Below, piece after piece: positions 22,495 through 35,548 of a stretch of DNA of 64,000 nucleotides; within the stretch, counting starts at the first letter, position 1, and each line of letters starts with the position of its first letter. Source of the DNA: Cenococcum geophilum 1.58 (Eukaryota > Ascomycota > Dothideomycetes > Gloniales > Gloniaceae); NCBI GenBank assembly GCA_001692895.1, contig KV748232.1, positions 806,001 to 870,000 of the forward strand. The letters run 5' to 3'. Below the pieces are notes generated by a model, which ran no database searches, was not told the DNA's origin, and saw only the letters and a list, made by a program, of their open reading frames with translations. The position numbers were made by a program, and so were the translations under genes.

Positions 22495-23889
22495 AACTAA
22501 CGAATACCTAAACGATAAGTTTATTTAAGAGACGCTTAAGCTAATATAAAAGGGTATTAGACGCTCTAAAAGGATTTCTTTAAGTAAATACGAAGCCTGC
22601 GGGAATCGCTTATACTATTAAAATTGCCTAGTTATACCTAACTATGACAAACTTAAGCTTAAGCTCCTTAAATACGTATACGACCTACTAGTAGCCAGCT
22701 ACCTAGGCTAAGGAAAAACCCTAGAGCTACTCTAACGGGAGTATTACTAGCTGAATATATATAATATAATATAAAGATATATCTCTAGCTGCTATATCTG
22801 CTAACGAGCTAAAGCTTTATATAAGATGTATAACGGCCTATTAAAGCTACTACCTATTCTGGACTAATAATGGAAAGATATCTTAATTAACTTTATTGTT
22901 AACCTCCCTATAAGTAAGGGTTATATAAATATTATAGTAGTTATAGACCGACTATTTAAGATAAGGCACTTAATCGCCTGCCCTAATATATTAACGCCTA
23001 CCGTCGCCTAACTGTTCCTAGATTATATATAGAAGCTCTATAGACTTCCTAAAATAATTATCTCTAATAGAGGTAGCCAGTTCGTCTCTATATTTTAAAA
23101 AGAACTAACTACCTAACTCCGTATTAAAGCACTCCTATCTACTATATACTATCCGGAAACGGATAGTTAAACGAAATATGTAAACGCTATAATGGAATAG
23201 TATATCCGGATATATATATTATACTTATAAAATAACTAGATTAACTAGCTTATATTTACTAAGTTTACTATAAATAATTCCGTCTCGGAAACTATAAAGG
23301 TCTCTCTATTCCTAGCTAACTACGGCTAGCATTTATAAATAGGTTTTAAACCCTTTAGTAACGTCCCTTGCCCCGCTTATTATGCCTTATAAATTATAGA
23401 AGTAAACAAATTCGTAGAAAAGATGGAGGAACTATAATAGTTTCTTACTAATAAAATAATATGGGCTTAATCTATTTATAAAGCCGCAGTAGATAAGAAA
23501 CAAACCCTAGTACCAGCCTATTAAATTAGTAACTTTATCTGGCTAAATATAAGAAATCTAAACACGAAATAGCCTGCTAAAAAACTTAATTAGAAGAACG
23601 CTGGCCCTTATAAAGTTAAGAAGGTCGTCTCCTCTTACTTCTACTAATTAAAGCTCCCTAATACAGTTAAAATCTACCCCGTATTCCATATGCTAGTCCT
23701 CCACCCTACTGCCCCTATATTAGACGCCCTACCTAGATAGATATAAGACCCTTCCCTACTAGTTAAAGTAGATAGTAAGAACGAGTACTTTGTTAAAAAA
23801 AATTAACGATATTAAGTATAATAAACGGAAACGCTAATATATATATCTTATAAAATAGAGAGGCTTTACTAAGTCTTTATGGGAACCCG
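22495..23889 (+). pseudogene. Element B integrase and chromodomain-like remains
   Basis: The frame resumes after H1 with NEYLNDKFI at ~22500. Integrase text follows: REYYWLNMYN-like zinc-finger region near 22740, ILINFIVNLPISKGYINIIV near 22890, SNRGSQFVSIF near 23070, and NEFVEKMEEL-like C-terminal helices near 23410. The terminal segment around 23780-23870 (NEYFVKK ... YISYKIERLY) fits a chromodomain that in intact relatives directs integration to modified histones. Numerous TAA/TAG codons destroy the frame. Confidence 0.75.
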
Positions 23890-24597
23890 TTAACCGCGAA
23901 ATGGCAATCTAACGGCAATATATAGCATTCTGCCATATTCTGCTAAGTTCTACTAAATTCTACTAAGTTCTACTAGGACTATAACCTAAACCCTATTCTA
24001 CCCTATATATGTATTAACTAAGCAACTAAGTTAATAATATATGCATTTTCTTCCCGTATTCCTACCTTCTTTCCTTATATAACGTCTTAACCTTATTCCA
24101 TAGTTTATGTATAACGTATTCCACTACCGAGCCGGCCACCCCACTAAGCCGGCCACTTTTTTTCCCACCAAAAATCGTGAAAATCGCAATACAATATCTC
24201 AACAACTACTTAATAATAATTTTTAAAAATTTATCTTTAAGCTTGCATATATACTCTACTTTATTTGCTTTAATTTCAGATAAATCTATTAAGTAGTTTT
24301 AAAGATATATAGTTTTTGATCGTAAATTTTACTCTAATCTTAATATCTTTATAACTACTTAATAGATTTATCTAAAATTAAAGCAAATGAAATAGAGTAT
24401 ATATGTAAGCTTAAATATAAATTTTTAGGAATTATTATTAAGTGGTTGTTGAGATATTGTATTGCGATTTTCACGATTTTTAGTAGGAAAAAAAGTGGCC
24501 GGCTCGGTGGGGTGGCCGGCTCGGTGGTGGAATACGTTATAGCTTAATAATATCTACTTTACTATATATTATCGTCGCTTATACTTACTCTATAATA
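23890..24597 (+). repeat. Element B 3' LTR, interrupted by MITE K1
   Basis: It matches the 5' LTR from TAACCGCGAAATGGCA to CTATAATA. The 424-bp foldback element K1 is inserted at a TA in the sequence TATGTATAGCTTAATAAT, which is uninterrupted in the 5' LTR near 15829. Confidence 0.85.
24114..24537. mobile_element. Foldback MITE K1 (TA duplication)
   Basis: Nearly the whole 424 bp is one inverted repeat from ACGTATTCCACYACCGAGCC to its complement, flanked by TA on both sides (24112-24113 and 24538-24539). The empty site is present in the other LTR of element B. Each arm carries two direct copies of a CCGAGCCGGCCAC-like word. There is no coding capacity. A TA duplication is typical of Tc1/mariner/pogo-mobilised MITEs. 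Confidence 0.92.
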
Positions 24598-24602
24598 AAA
24601 GG

Positions 24603-25135
24603 ATTATTATAAAAGACCTTCAAAATTTCGTCGTAAACCGTTCGGTCCTTTAAGATATATATAGCACCCTTAAAGCATAACAGACCCTTTTAATTTTACT
24701 ACTATAGCTTCTTAGTAACTCCGGCCAAGTTAGTCTCTACTTTATCTTTCTACCTCTCCCTAAAAATAAAGGCGTTCCTCTATTATACTTAAAAAAGAAG
24801 ATCTAAAAAGGGTTTATATAGATTACTTACTTCTATTTTACCTACCGCTATTATAGATATAAGGCATAGTACGAGATATTTTAAACTATTAGTACTAGTA
24901 GATTCTCCTACTATTATATAGTATACTATACTATAAATAGGTATCTTACCTATCCCCTTTAGATTTGGATACTCGCAGCTAATACGCCGTTAAGTTAAAG
25001 GTACCGCGATACCCCTAGTATATTCTATAGAATTTTTGCTAATTCTAGGGTATATTAACTTTATAACGTCTACCTGGTCTATAACTATATTCTACGGCTT
25101 TGTAATTATGGCGCTTTATAGCTATATTACTAGGA
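24603..25135 (-). pseudogene. Element C fragment between insertions B and A
   Basis: This minus-strand stretch connects the integrase piece (left of B) with the RNase H piece (right of A). Text such as YRPGRRYKVNIP is in the position of the linker that follows RNase H in gypsy polyproteins. It is too mutated for confident domain limits. Confidence 0.55.
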
Positions 25136-25140
25136 CCTTT

Positions 25141-25563
25141 TATTACAGACGCTTTAAGTATAATGTTATAACTACTTAGGGAAGAGTCGGAAGAAGCTAG
25201 TTAGTTAATTTAGGCACAGTCTAGGATGGAGCCGATAGAACTATATAATAAGGAATAGTAACTAAGGTTATATAATATGCTATATATTAAATAAAAGGAA
25301 CAAGTAGAACTTACGTACCTTATATATAAGACGTATATTATATATAAGAAGGATTTTATAGGAGTACGGTTATGTATTTAAGGACCCTTAGTCCCTACCT
25401 AGATAGTTCCTTCCTTATAGTAATTCTTAGAATACAATTAGAGTTAATCTGTTAGGCAGCCACTCCACTAGTTATTATTACATTATTAACTTTAACTTAC
25501 TTTACCTATATACCTAGCCCATTAACAAGCCTATTATAGTTCTTACTACAAGGTTCCGTTATA
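25141..25563 (+). repeat. Element A 5' LTR
   Basis: 423 bp, same length as the 3' copy. It begins TATTACAGACGC where the 3' copy has TGTTATGGACGC, and ends CCGTTATA where the 3' copy has CCGTTACA. The differences are mainly G-to-A and C-to-T transitions. Confidence 0.9.
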
Positions 25564-25629
25564 TAATTACTACCTAGTTACGGTAATAAGTATAGAAAGT
25601 CAAATAATATGCCATTAAAAGCAGCCACC

Positions 25630-28600
25630 ATGACGCTATTGACGGCGGCAACTACTTTAAAATTAGGTAACGACACTAATATGGCAGACACTAACTTATA
25701 GCAACTAGTAACGGTCGGACAACTATAAGAGATAGTCAACCAGTTGACAGAAAATAATATAACGTTAAAAAATAGGATTAACGGGATAGGCGTAGTAAAG
25801 GTTAAGTTACCATTAATTAAAAGGTACTTAGGAGAGAGATTAAAGCTTAAAGGATTCCTTATATAAATGCACTTTAAGGTAATACAGGAAGGAGTAAAGC
25901 TAGTAATACCTATGGATTAAATAGCCTATACAGGACTATTCTTAATAGGAAGGGCACTTAAGTAGTTTAAGCCTTACCTTATAGAGATATAAGCGAATAG
26001 CATAATAACCACTAACTAAGAGGTACGGTTTATGTTCTTAAGCTAGAACGGATTTGTAGAACAACTTACACAAATATTTAGAGACCTAGAGGTAGTGACT
26101 ACGGCAGAAAGAAAACTCTAAAACATTACGTAATAAACCTTAGCAATTAAGTATATAACGCAGTTCCAGATATTAGTAACGTAAGTAGAGTAGAATAATA
26201 AGGCGCTTATAGCATAGTATAAATAGGGACTTAAGGCTAAAGTCTAGGACGTAATTATCCTAATAGAAGATGCGGACACTTTAAGGGAACTAATAGATTA
26301 GGCGATTAAGATTAATAATTAAATCTACTAAAGGGAATAGGCCAAGAAGGGCTAGGATAGAGTTCTATAGTTATATAAAGTGCAAAGCACGTAACAACAA
26401 AAGCTAAGTTAAAAACTATAGTATAGTGTAAAGCTAATGGACCTAAGTAGTACTAAAGAAGCCTATAAGAGATGGAGCAAAAAACCGTAGAAACCTAAAG
26501 GATAAGGACTAAGTAATTAAAGGTCTAAGAAGCAGAGGCTAAATTAGGGATCTTAGCAGTAGAAGACATTTAGGCGGACTCTATAGTAAGAAAAATGGTT
26601 TAAAAAGGGAGCTTATATAAATTACGGAAAATAGGGTTATTACGTTAGAGACTATAGAAGTAGGTAGAGTTACTATACAGTAAAAGGCATGAGACTAGTA
26701 GACGACATATACGTATAAAGGGATAATAATATACTGCGAGGAACAAAAGAATGTTTAATTAAAAGTTTTATATTTTATTATAATAACACATACCAAATTT
26801 ATAAGGACGCTAAGTACGGCGCAAGCTATTGGCTATAAAAGCCAGCACCTATAAGATATAAAGGAACTAACGAACTAGTTCGCAGATTAGATATTAAGGA
26901 TAATAATTTTAACGCAGGCGAAATATTTCGTGACGATAAGGTAATAAAGGCAGCTTACTGGGAATATGTAGACCTAAGAGATATTATACTAGAGGTAGAG
27001 GATAATTCTACTATAGAATAGGGAATATTAATAGGGATTAAGACCCCGCTAGATATGATGTCTATTACTTCGCGAGACGTAAGAGAAGTAAAACAGCGAA
27101 CTACTTCGGTACTTAATAAAGGCAAAAGGCCAAAGGCTTAAGACTCTTATAATAAGATATAAGACGACTAAGATTCTTAAGATAAGATAAGGCAAGCTTA
27201 AGGACCTATAATAGATGATAACCAATGGAGCAGAGCAATAGCTTAGTTTAGTAACATATAAATAAGCTTAGGACGAAGTTTCCTAAAGGTATAAGATTTT
27301 CAAGACGAGATAAGTAAGATTTAAGACTCTTAAGACGAGATAAGAATACTAAGTAAGCCTAGTTAAACTAAGGCTAGAGCAAAGCTTAAGATAGAAGTAA
27401 GCTTAGGATTAAAAATCCAAAGGGGTTAAGAATTTGGAGTATAAATAAAGACGCCTATAAATAAGAGGCAAGGAGCTTCTTTATAGATTAGAGAATCTAC
27501 GGTATAAACAGTAATTAGACTGGGAGACGAATATATAAACCTAAAAGACTTACTAGTAAAACACAGTATTTAGACTAAAGATTAAAAAGTTAATACTAAG
27601 ATTAAGAAGTATAAAGACTTTAAGGATCTAAGCGTAAGACGTAAACTAAAAGAAACTATAAAGGAGTTTAGGCAAAGAATTATTATATAGTAAGAACAGA
27701 AACTAGATAAGAGATCTAGCATATTAGGACGTATAAAGGACAGAGCGCTAGTACAAAGAATTACTAATAGGCCTAGGGCAGGCATACTAAGAGCTAAGTG
27801 GCTTACTGAACTAGAAGATAAAGAGGATCTAGGAATCCTTACTAGGTTTGAAGAACGATATATAAAGGGCTATTATAATATAGTAATAAGAAAATACTTC
27901 CTTACGGACAAGCCGTATATACTCTAACAGCTATACTAAAGGTAGTATAGGCAAAGGCACAACGATAAGTGGGAAGATTTCTATATATAGTTGGATAAGA
28001 AAGTTATCTAAAACCACCTAATTATAGAGAAGGCTATAACGCATATTAAAGGAGCCTTAATTATAACGTTAAAGGATCTAAAGGAATAATTAGAGGACTA
28101 AAGAAGCGAGAGATATATCTTAGTACCTGCAAACAAAGTTATAACATTTAGATTAGTATAATAAAGGTTTAAACTTAAGGACGAAAATAAGTTAAGAGTT
28201 AACCTAAAGCACCTAGTATACTATACGTTATTATAAATTACATGCGTAGATAATATATGCGAGATATATAAGAATCTAAAGGAAAAGAATTGGAAATACC
28301 TTATAAGGATATATTAAATAATAGACGAGCAATAATATAGGAATGCTAAATATATATATAGATAGCATCCAGCAGAAGTCCAAGAGGAAGGAAGTTTAGT
28401 ACTTTAACTAAAAAGATTCCTTACGGAAGAATACTTAGATAGATAATAGTAGTAGAAATGCCCAGAGAACACGTGTTTATAGTATATTAAAGATAAAAAG
28501 TAAACTAGGTATTAGCTAAAGAGTAAACTAAGTATAATAGGATTAAGCAGCTAATAGTTGGGAAAAGTAGAGGCCTATAAGACTAGAGGGAGCTAGTAGT

Positions 28601-31600
28601 AGAGCCTTAGACCCTTAAAGGAATTTAAGGGCAACACCTAAATTTATAAGTTAAATAGTAAGATTAGCAGTTTAAAGCGCTAATAGATAGTAGAGCAATA
28701 AGAAACTATATCTTACTAATAGCAGTTAAGAGAATGGGACTACCTTATAGATAGAAGGAGCAACCTTACCTATTAGTTATAATTTTAGGAGATCTAATAG
28801 CCTATAGGGGAGGGATTATTAATCTTAAAACAGAACCTATTTAGATAACTATTAAAGGAAGACAAATTAAAATGTCTTTTAATATCCTACTATTAGGACG
28901 GGACGAGGCAGTATTAAGTATACCTTAGTTACAGGAATACAATCTAAGAATCGATTAAATTATAGGTTAAGTTAATATTAGAGATACTTAACGCTATAAG
29001 ATGCGATAATAAGCTAAGTTGGTATAGTACTAAGTCAGAGCAATATATAAAGAGACTAAGTAAGGCTTAAGTTACGTACTAAAGAGATACCGTAAGTATG
29101 GTAAGAGACTATGGTTACTAGAAAGTAAAAAGCTGTTATAGTATATAGTATAGGACTATAAGATAGAATTAGAACCAGAAATAAGTCTAAGGTTCTTTCT
29201 AATCTATAAGCTTACTAAGGAAGAAGGTAGAGCACTAAAAGAGTTTATCCAGGAAAACCTATAAAAGGGATATATTAGACCATCGCAGTTATTAGCGGGA
29301 TATCTAGTACTATTTGTACTAAAAAAGAATAGTAAACTAAGGTTATATATTGACTATAAACAGTTAAATAGTATTACTAAAAAGAATAGGTATCCTTTAC
29401 CCTTAATTAGCGAAATCTAAGACAGAATAGGTAACGCATAAATCTTTATAAAGATAGATCTAAGATAGGCGTACNATNANATNAGNATTAAGGAAGGCNA
29501 CNAATAAAAGGCAGCCTTTAGGTTAAAGGAAGGACTATATAAACCATTAGTTATGCAATTTAGGCTTATAAACGCACTAGCAACGTTCCAGAAGCGTATT
29601 AACAATATATTAGGAGAACACTTAAATGAATTTATTATAGCATATCTTAATAATATTATTATCTACTTAATAACTAAGGAAGAATACGGAGAACACGTTA
29701 AATAGGTCTTAAAGAGACTATAAGAAGAATAGATGCTAGTAGTAATTAAGAAATGCGAGTTCTTCACTAGAAAGACCAATTTTGTTAAATTTATTATTAA
29801 ACTAGGCTAACTTAGTATAGATCCAAAGAAGATTAAGGCTATAGTAAATTAGCAAGAACTAGAGAACGTTACGTAGTTAAGATCGTTCCTAGGGTTTTGC
29901 AATTACTATATAAGCCATTTACGCGATTAACGAAGAAAGAAGAACTATAGGTATAGGGAGAGGAACAAAGAGAACTCTTTAAGAAAGTAAAAAAGTTGTT
30001 TACCTAGGAGCTAGTTCTTAAAATCTATTAACTAGGACTAGAGACGGTTATAGAGACAGATGCATTAGACTATATACTAGGGGCATACTTTATACAAAAA
30101 CATTAAGATGGATGGCACCCAGTAGCATACTATAGTAGAAAGATAACACCACTAGAGTTAAACTATAACATCTATAATAAGGAGTTATTAGGTATAGTTA
30201 CAGCATTAAAGGAATAAAGAGCATTTTTATAAGGTATAGAAAAACTATTTATAGTTAAGACGGATTATAAGAACCTAATAGGATTTCTAATAACGAAGAA
30301 ACTTAACTAAAGACAGGTTAGATAGGCAGAGATGCTTATAGAATACCATTTTAAGATTTAGTATACTAAGGGTACAGACAATATATAAGCAGATATTTTA
30401 AATTATAAGGCTAAACTATAGAATAATAAAAAGCCATTAGGGGCTTTACTGCGAAAAGATACAGACGGATTAATTAGATACAATTATCCAAAAATTACAG
30501 CAACTTAGGAGATTAACAAATTAGATAGAATTTATAAGTTACCGGAAGGCTTTTAGGTACAGAGAATTCTAGAAGCATAGCTAGAAGATTTATAAACGGA
30601 TATATATAAGAACCGAGAAGTGAAGTATATCCTAAGAAGTATAGCAGAGCAGTTTATAGAGGACTTCTATAAGGGACTAACTTAAGGATATAATAGAGCC
30701 ATAGGCTTAGTATTAAGACTTTAAGAGGAGTACATTATTAATAGAATCTAGAGAATAGCTAGGAAGGTTATAAAAGAATATTTAGATTACTAAAGGAACA
30801 AACTAATAAGGTATAAGCCATATAAAGGGCTACAACCTATTAAAACACCAGAGAGACTATAGGAGGTTATATTATAGGACTTTATTATTAAGTTGCTAAA
30901 ATTAAAAGATCCTATTACCGGATAAGATTATAACGCGATCTTAGTAATAGTAGATAAGCTTATAAAGTAGGGATACTTTATAGTATACACAGAAGAAATC
31001 TTAGTAGAAGATATCGCTAGAATCTATATTAAAGAAGTGTTTGTAAGATATAGAGCATTAAGTAAGATTATATCGGATAGGGATTTAAGATTTATAGCAG
31101 CATTCTAGGAGGTATTCTTAGTAGAGTAAGGAGTTTAAGCAGCAACTTCTACCGCATATTATCCGCAGATAGACGGTTAAACGGAAAGATTAAATTAGAC
31201 GCTAGAATAATATCTAAGACATTATATTAATTATACGCAGAACAATTAGGTATTGCTATTACCAGTTATATAGTTTATATATAATGCAACACCTTAAGAA
31301 GGAATAGGCACATTACTATTTAAGGCAAATTATGGATATAAGCCAAGAATATCGTTGTCACTACGGTAAGTAAAGAAAATAAGTAGCACAGCTAGAGAAA
31401 GGATAAAGACGTTAATAAATCTTTATATAGACCTTATAGAATTAGTAAAGAAAGTATAAGAGAGAATAAAAAGGTACTATAATGCTAAAAGATCTAAGGG
31501 ACTAGATCTTAAGGAGGGAGATAAAGTATAGCTACTACACAAAAATTTTAAGAGTCGATAACTAAGTAAGAAGTTAGACTATGTTAGACTAGGACCTTTT

Positions 31601-32600
31601 AAAATTATATAGAGGATTTCACTAGTTATGTTTAAGTTAAACCTACCAGCTAGAATAAAGATTTACCCTATACAGTATATCGCAATACTAGAGCTAGCAC
31701 ATGGAAATATTAAGCCACTAGTTTATAAAGTAGACACATATAGAGGATAAGAAGAAGATAAATAGCAAGTTTTAAAGATTGTTAGTTATAAGGACGTTAA
31801 TAATAAAATATAGTATAAGGTTAAGTAGATAGGCTATACTAAGACTACCTAGGAGCTATTAGAGAATTTAAAGAACATTATAGGAAAGGTATAGGAGTAT
31901 TAGAAGAGATTAGGTTAGGCAGTATTAAAAAAAAAGGATCGCTAAAGAATAAGTTACCTAAGGGGGACCTAAGAAGAGCAGTTGCTGAACTACTTAGATC
32001 TATTTTCTTCTCTATTAGAAGAGAATCTGTTTTTTTATTACTAAGTTCCTATAAACTTTATTCTATAAGTTTCTACTTCTTAAAACGCACCTTTTTATAA
32101 ACCTTCTTAAGACGGAGTAGATAAGTAGACGCCGCGATGCGAGCATCTAGGGCCTTTTATTCCGCATCCTAAGAACGTTCTAATTTAGTAAGGGCTTAAA
32201 ATAGTTTACCATCTAGCCGCGCAGTAGTAGATTAAACATAAGACCCTAAGATAAATTAATTAGGGAACTAGACGACTATTAAGAGTAATAGGTCGCGTAT
32301 ATTTAGTATTAGAAGTAGAGCGAACGTTATAGGACGAATAAATATTCACTTTAGTGCACTCTAAGAGAACGGTTATCGCAAAGATAGGTTCGCTAACGCA
32401 ATATAAACTAACCCCTCTTTTAAATAACAAGAATATAGAGACGGTATAATCTCACTAAGAGATAATATTNCAGNAATAGTNNNAGCACGACGTTNGGCGT
32501 NTAANGAAGAAATTGCTTTAGGTATAATAAGTAATAATATTAACTAAATTAATTAGACGGATATTACACCTCTAGTAAATAACTTAGAGATATTTTAAAT
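25630..32600 (+). pseudogene. Element A gag-pol with chromodomain, inactivated
   Basis: Starts at ATG 25630 (MTLLTAATTLKLGN once TAG-type changes are ignored). A CCHC-type knuckle remnant (GK-x-GYYVRDY) lies near 26620. The protease motif near 28675 reads ALIDSRAIRNY where ALIDSGA is usual. Reverse transcriptase spans ~29270-29760 ([20 protein letters not shown]), with the catalytic YLDD changed to YLNN at 29643-29654. RNase H is around 30050-30250 (LGAYF then [11 protein letters not shown]). Integrase core is near 30870-31200 (SDRDLRFIAAF, AYYPQIDG). The end near 31800-31880 reads YKVK-x-IGYTKTT-x-ELLENLKNI, a chromodomain that in intact relatives targets heterochromatin. Dozens of stops block expression. 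Confidence 0.85.
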
Positions 32601-32630
32601 CTTTAAGAACAAAGATAAAGAGGGAGATAG

Positions 32631-33053
32631 TGTTATGGACGCTTTAAGTACAATATTATAACTACTTAGAAAAGAGTTGGAAGAAGCTAGTTAGTTAATT
32701 TAGGCACGGTCTAGAATAGAGCTAATAAAACTATATAATAAGGAATAGTAACTAAGGTTATATAATATGCTATATATTAAACGAGAGGAATAAGAGGAAT
32801 TTACGTACCTTATATATAAGACGTATATTATATATAAGAAGGATTTTATAGGAGTACGGTTATATATTTAAGGACCCTTAGTTCCTACCTAGATAGTTTT
32901 TTCCTTGTAGTAATTCTTAGAATATAATTAAAGTTAATCTATTAGGCAACTACTCCACCAGTTATTATTACATTATTAACTTTAACTTGCTTTACCTATA
33001 CACCTAGCCTATTAACGAGCCTATTGTAGTTCTTGCTACAAGGTTCCGTTACA
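32631..33053 (+). repeat. Element A 3' LTR
   Basis: Starts TGTTATGGACGC and ends GGTTCCGTTACA, with intact TG...CA ends. Followed directly by the CCTTT target duplication. Confidence 0.92.
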
Positions 33054-33058
33054 CCTTT

Positions 33059-33946
33059 ACCCTACCGCGAAATTTAGTAGTTTTAGGGAAAGAGTCTTCT
33101 TTTTTTTTAAGCAAATTTTGTAATATAGGGATTATTTCCCCTATACTGTCCTAGATCCTCCTAGTCTTATAATTTATACGTCTTAATAACCTATTAGTGG
33201 GATTTGTCTTTCCTAAGCGGTACGTAATTTTAAAGTTATATTATAATAGTGCCTTTACCTATCTAGCTTATTAACCACTTAACACCTTTATAGTTATAAA
33301 GTATTCTAGGTTATTATAGTCTATAAGGACTTTAATAGGATAATTACTTTCTATATAATAATATAGCCAGTACTTTATTACTATAACTATTATAAGTAGC
33401 TTCTAGTCGTGCGTTATATAACGCTATTTTATAGGGGTTATTTTCCTTAACTAAAACGCTATAGGATGCTATTTTCTGTCTTTTAATTAAGATATAATTG
33501 CCCCTAGGGCAAAGCTAGATATATTTATTTTAAGGTATATATATAGCTCCTAGTAAAAGTATATTAGGATAGGCGCCGACGTAAATAAATTCTTTAACTG
33601 GTCTATAGCCTACTTAGCAGCTTCCCTAAATATAAAGGGTCTTAACTTCTTGCTATTCTAAAATCCCTTTAGTAGCTTAGTAATTAGGAATACTACTTAC
33701 GTATAGTAAATAATAAACATTTAGTAGAAGTTTGCCGTACCTAAAAAAACCTACACTTCTCTAAATATTATAGGGTAGGGCTATTCCCTAATAGCGTCCA
33801 CCTAGCTTTTCTTTATTAACACTTTATTAACGCTAATAATAAAGCCTAAAAAATTAATGCTAGTAGTATAAAACGTGCATTTCTTTAGGTTTATATAGAG
33901 CTTATATTCCCGCAGTCTTTCTAGTACTATTTATATATAGTACGTA
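33059..33946 (-). pseudogene. Element C reverse transcriptase end and RNase H
   Basis: Minus-strand reading gives LERLREYKLYINLKKCTF at ~33915-33865, then INFLGFIISVNKVL, AIREWPYP and VFLGTANFY near 33700, and RNase H text towards 33400. These are the standard fingers/connection segments of gypsy reverse transcriptase. The preceding polymerase part lies beyond LINE F at 41458 and above. Confidence 0.8.
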
Positions 33947-34599
33947 CCTTTTACCACATATGCAACCTTACCAAAAGGTAGCGCCACACTTTAAAACTTA
34001 TGTATACCCATCTTACCACCAAAAACAATCGATTTTCCAACTTCTAAGACCCAATTCCCACTGCCTAGCGAGCTAGAGGTGGATTTATTTACCTTTTTAC
34101 CCCCTTTTTTAAAGGGAAAATTCTTTAAAGGGGTGGTTCTAGCTCGTAAGTAAGATAAGGGTAGAAATACCAAAACACTAAAACATAGACTTTTCCTAAG
34201 TTTTTCTTCTATAGAAAGTAAAAGCCTAATAAAATGGGGAGGGTAGGTACTTTTCTATATCTCCTTTAGTCAGATTTTCTTTAGTAAGAGGAGGATTGCC
34301 TTTAGGGCTTTTTTACTAGTAAAAGCCTAATAAGTCCTTTTTTTAGTAGTTTTTTCTACTTCTAATAGAAAAAGAAAATAACTATACTAGTCTTTTTTAG
34401 CTAGTTTTTCTACTACCTCTTAGCCTAACCTCCCTAGAAATCTTCTAGTAAGATTAGTAAGGAAAAAGTGCGTAGAAGGATAGTAAAAACTAGCAAGGCT
34501 TTTTGCCTAGTTTTTTACCTCTAGGACTAGGAGATAAGAGACCTAAAGAGGTTATTATCTACTGTAAAAACTAGGAAACCCCCCTATAAGATGCTAAAG

Positions 34600-35548
34600 T
34601 CTAATAGGTATAAAAAAAACCTCCTATAAAAATAAGTGATAATAAGTCCACAACTACATTTACTTTTTCTGCCCCTTCTCCTTCTCCTGGCCTATTTGGG
34701 ACAGGAGAAAAAAGAGGATATCCTTAGTCTTCTACTAAAAAAGAAAACCAAAAACCTGTAAAAAAAAAAAGACAATAAAATTAGTAACTTTTACGGCTGG
34801 TATACCTAGTATATCTTTCCCTCCCCTTTCTCCTAAATAACACCTATAAAAGGCCCTAGAAAGCCTAACACAGGCCTATAAAAAGCTAGAAGAAGAAGAA
34901 AAAGAAGAAGAAAAAGAACAAGTTAAATAGCTAGAGGACTATACACGGAGTATCCTAGTAGGAGAAACCCCCTTTATACAAGGAAAAGAAAAGGCAAAAG
35001 ATGTCCTAAGAGGACTAGTAGAAGAAATAAGAGCTCTCCGAAAGGAGGTAGCTCCTATTAAGGAAACTTACGCAAAGAGGCTAAAAAAAGGACCTCCCTT
35101 CTTCGTCCTCCCTACCCTCCTCACCACCACTACCTTCTATCCCTTCTCCTTCTAGTAGGAGTTTTACTTCTACTAAAAGCAAGAAAAAGCAGCTATAAGA
35201 AAGAAAGCTAGTCTTAATTACAAACGAAAAGGACTAACCTTTAAATACCTTCTCTATACGAAACAAAGTTAATTAGCTATTTGCATTAAAACTGCAAGTA
35301 AAAAAGCTAGTACTAGCGTCTATAGCTAGAACTAAAGGAAAATAAAATATTCTCCTTATAACTACAAAAGAGTATAATGTAGATTTCCTAGTTAAATATA
35401 AGGATATCTAGCATAACTGCTTTACCTTTTAAAGAGAACAAAAATTAGAACCTTAGGTTTAAATTATAGCCTATAGGGTTCCTACCCTACCTTTTTTAGA
35501 AGAGGGAGGCTCTGAGCTTCTAAAAGAAGAAATTAAGACCTTTAATCT
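34600..35548 (+). pseudogene. LINE F ORF1, N-terminal part
   Basis: Plus-strand sequence reads as a Ser/Lys-rich leader, then charged coiled-coil-like text around 34880-34960, and LKLQVKKLVLASIARTKGK near 35285 with VPTLPFLEEGGSELLKEEIK just before the D2 insertion. This is the layout of fungal Tad-clade ORF1 (gag-like) proteins upstream of the zinc knuckles. Stops interrupt it. Confidence 0.65.

Larger units (their letters stand above)
15641..24597 (+). mobile_element. Ty3/gypsy chromovirus B, split by H1 and K1
   Basis: Full-length element with two LTRs, internal gag-pol remains and likely target duplications AAAGA (15636-15640) and AAAGG (24598-24602), which differ by one RIP-type transition. 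Order on the plus strand is gag, protease region, reverse transcriptase, RNase H, integrase and a chromodomain-like tail, as in chromoviruses. A 2.9-kb element (H1) separates RNase H from integrase, and a foldback MITE (K1) sits inside the 3' LTR. Element B lies inside element C, whose reading resumes on both sides. Confidence 0.85.
25141..33053 (+). mobile_element. Complete Ty3/gypsy chromovirus A
   Basis: A 7.9-kb element with two 423-bp LTRs (25141-25563 and 32631-33053) and perfect 5-bp target duplications CCTTT (25136-25140 and 33054-33058). A purine-rich tract GAACAAAGATAAAGAGGGAG lies just before the 3' LTR and fits the polypurine primer. Internal order is gag, protease, reverse transcriptase, RNase H, integrase and chromodomain. 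It is inserted in element C, whose reading continues across the site. RIP-type transitions disable the coding region; scattered N bases occur at 29474-29503 and 32470-32505. Confidence 0.93.
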
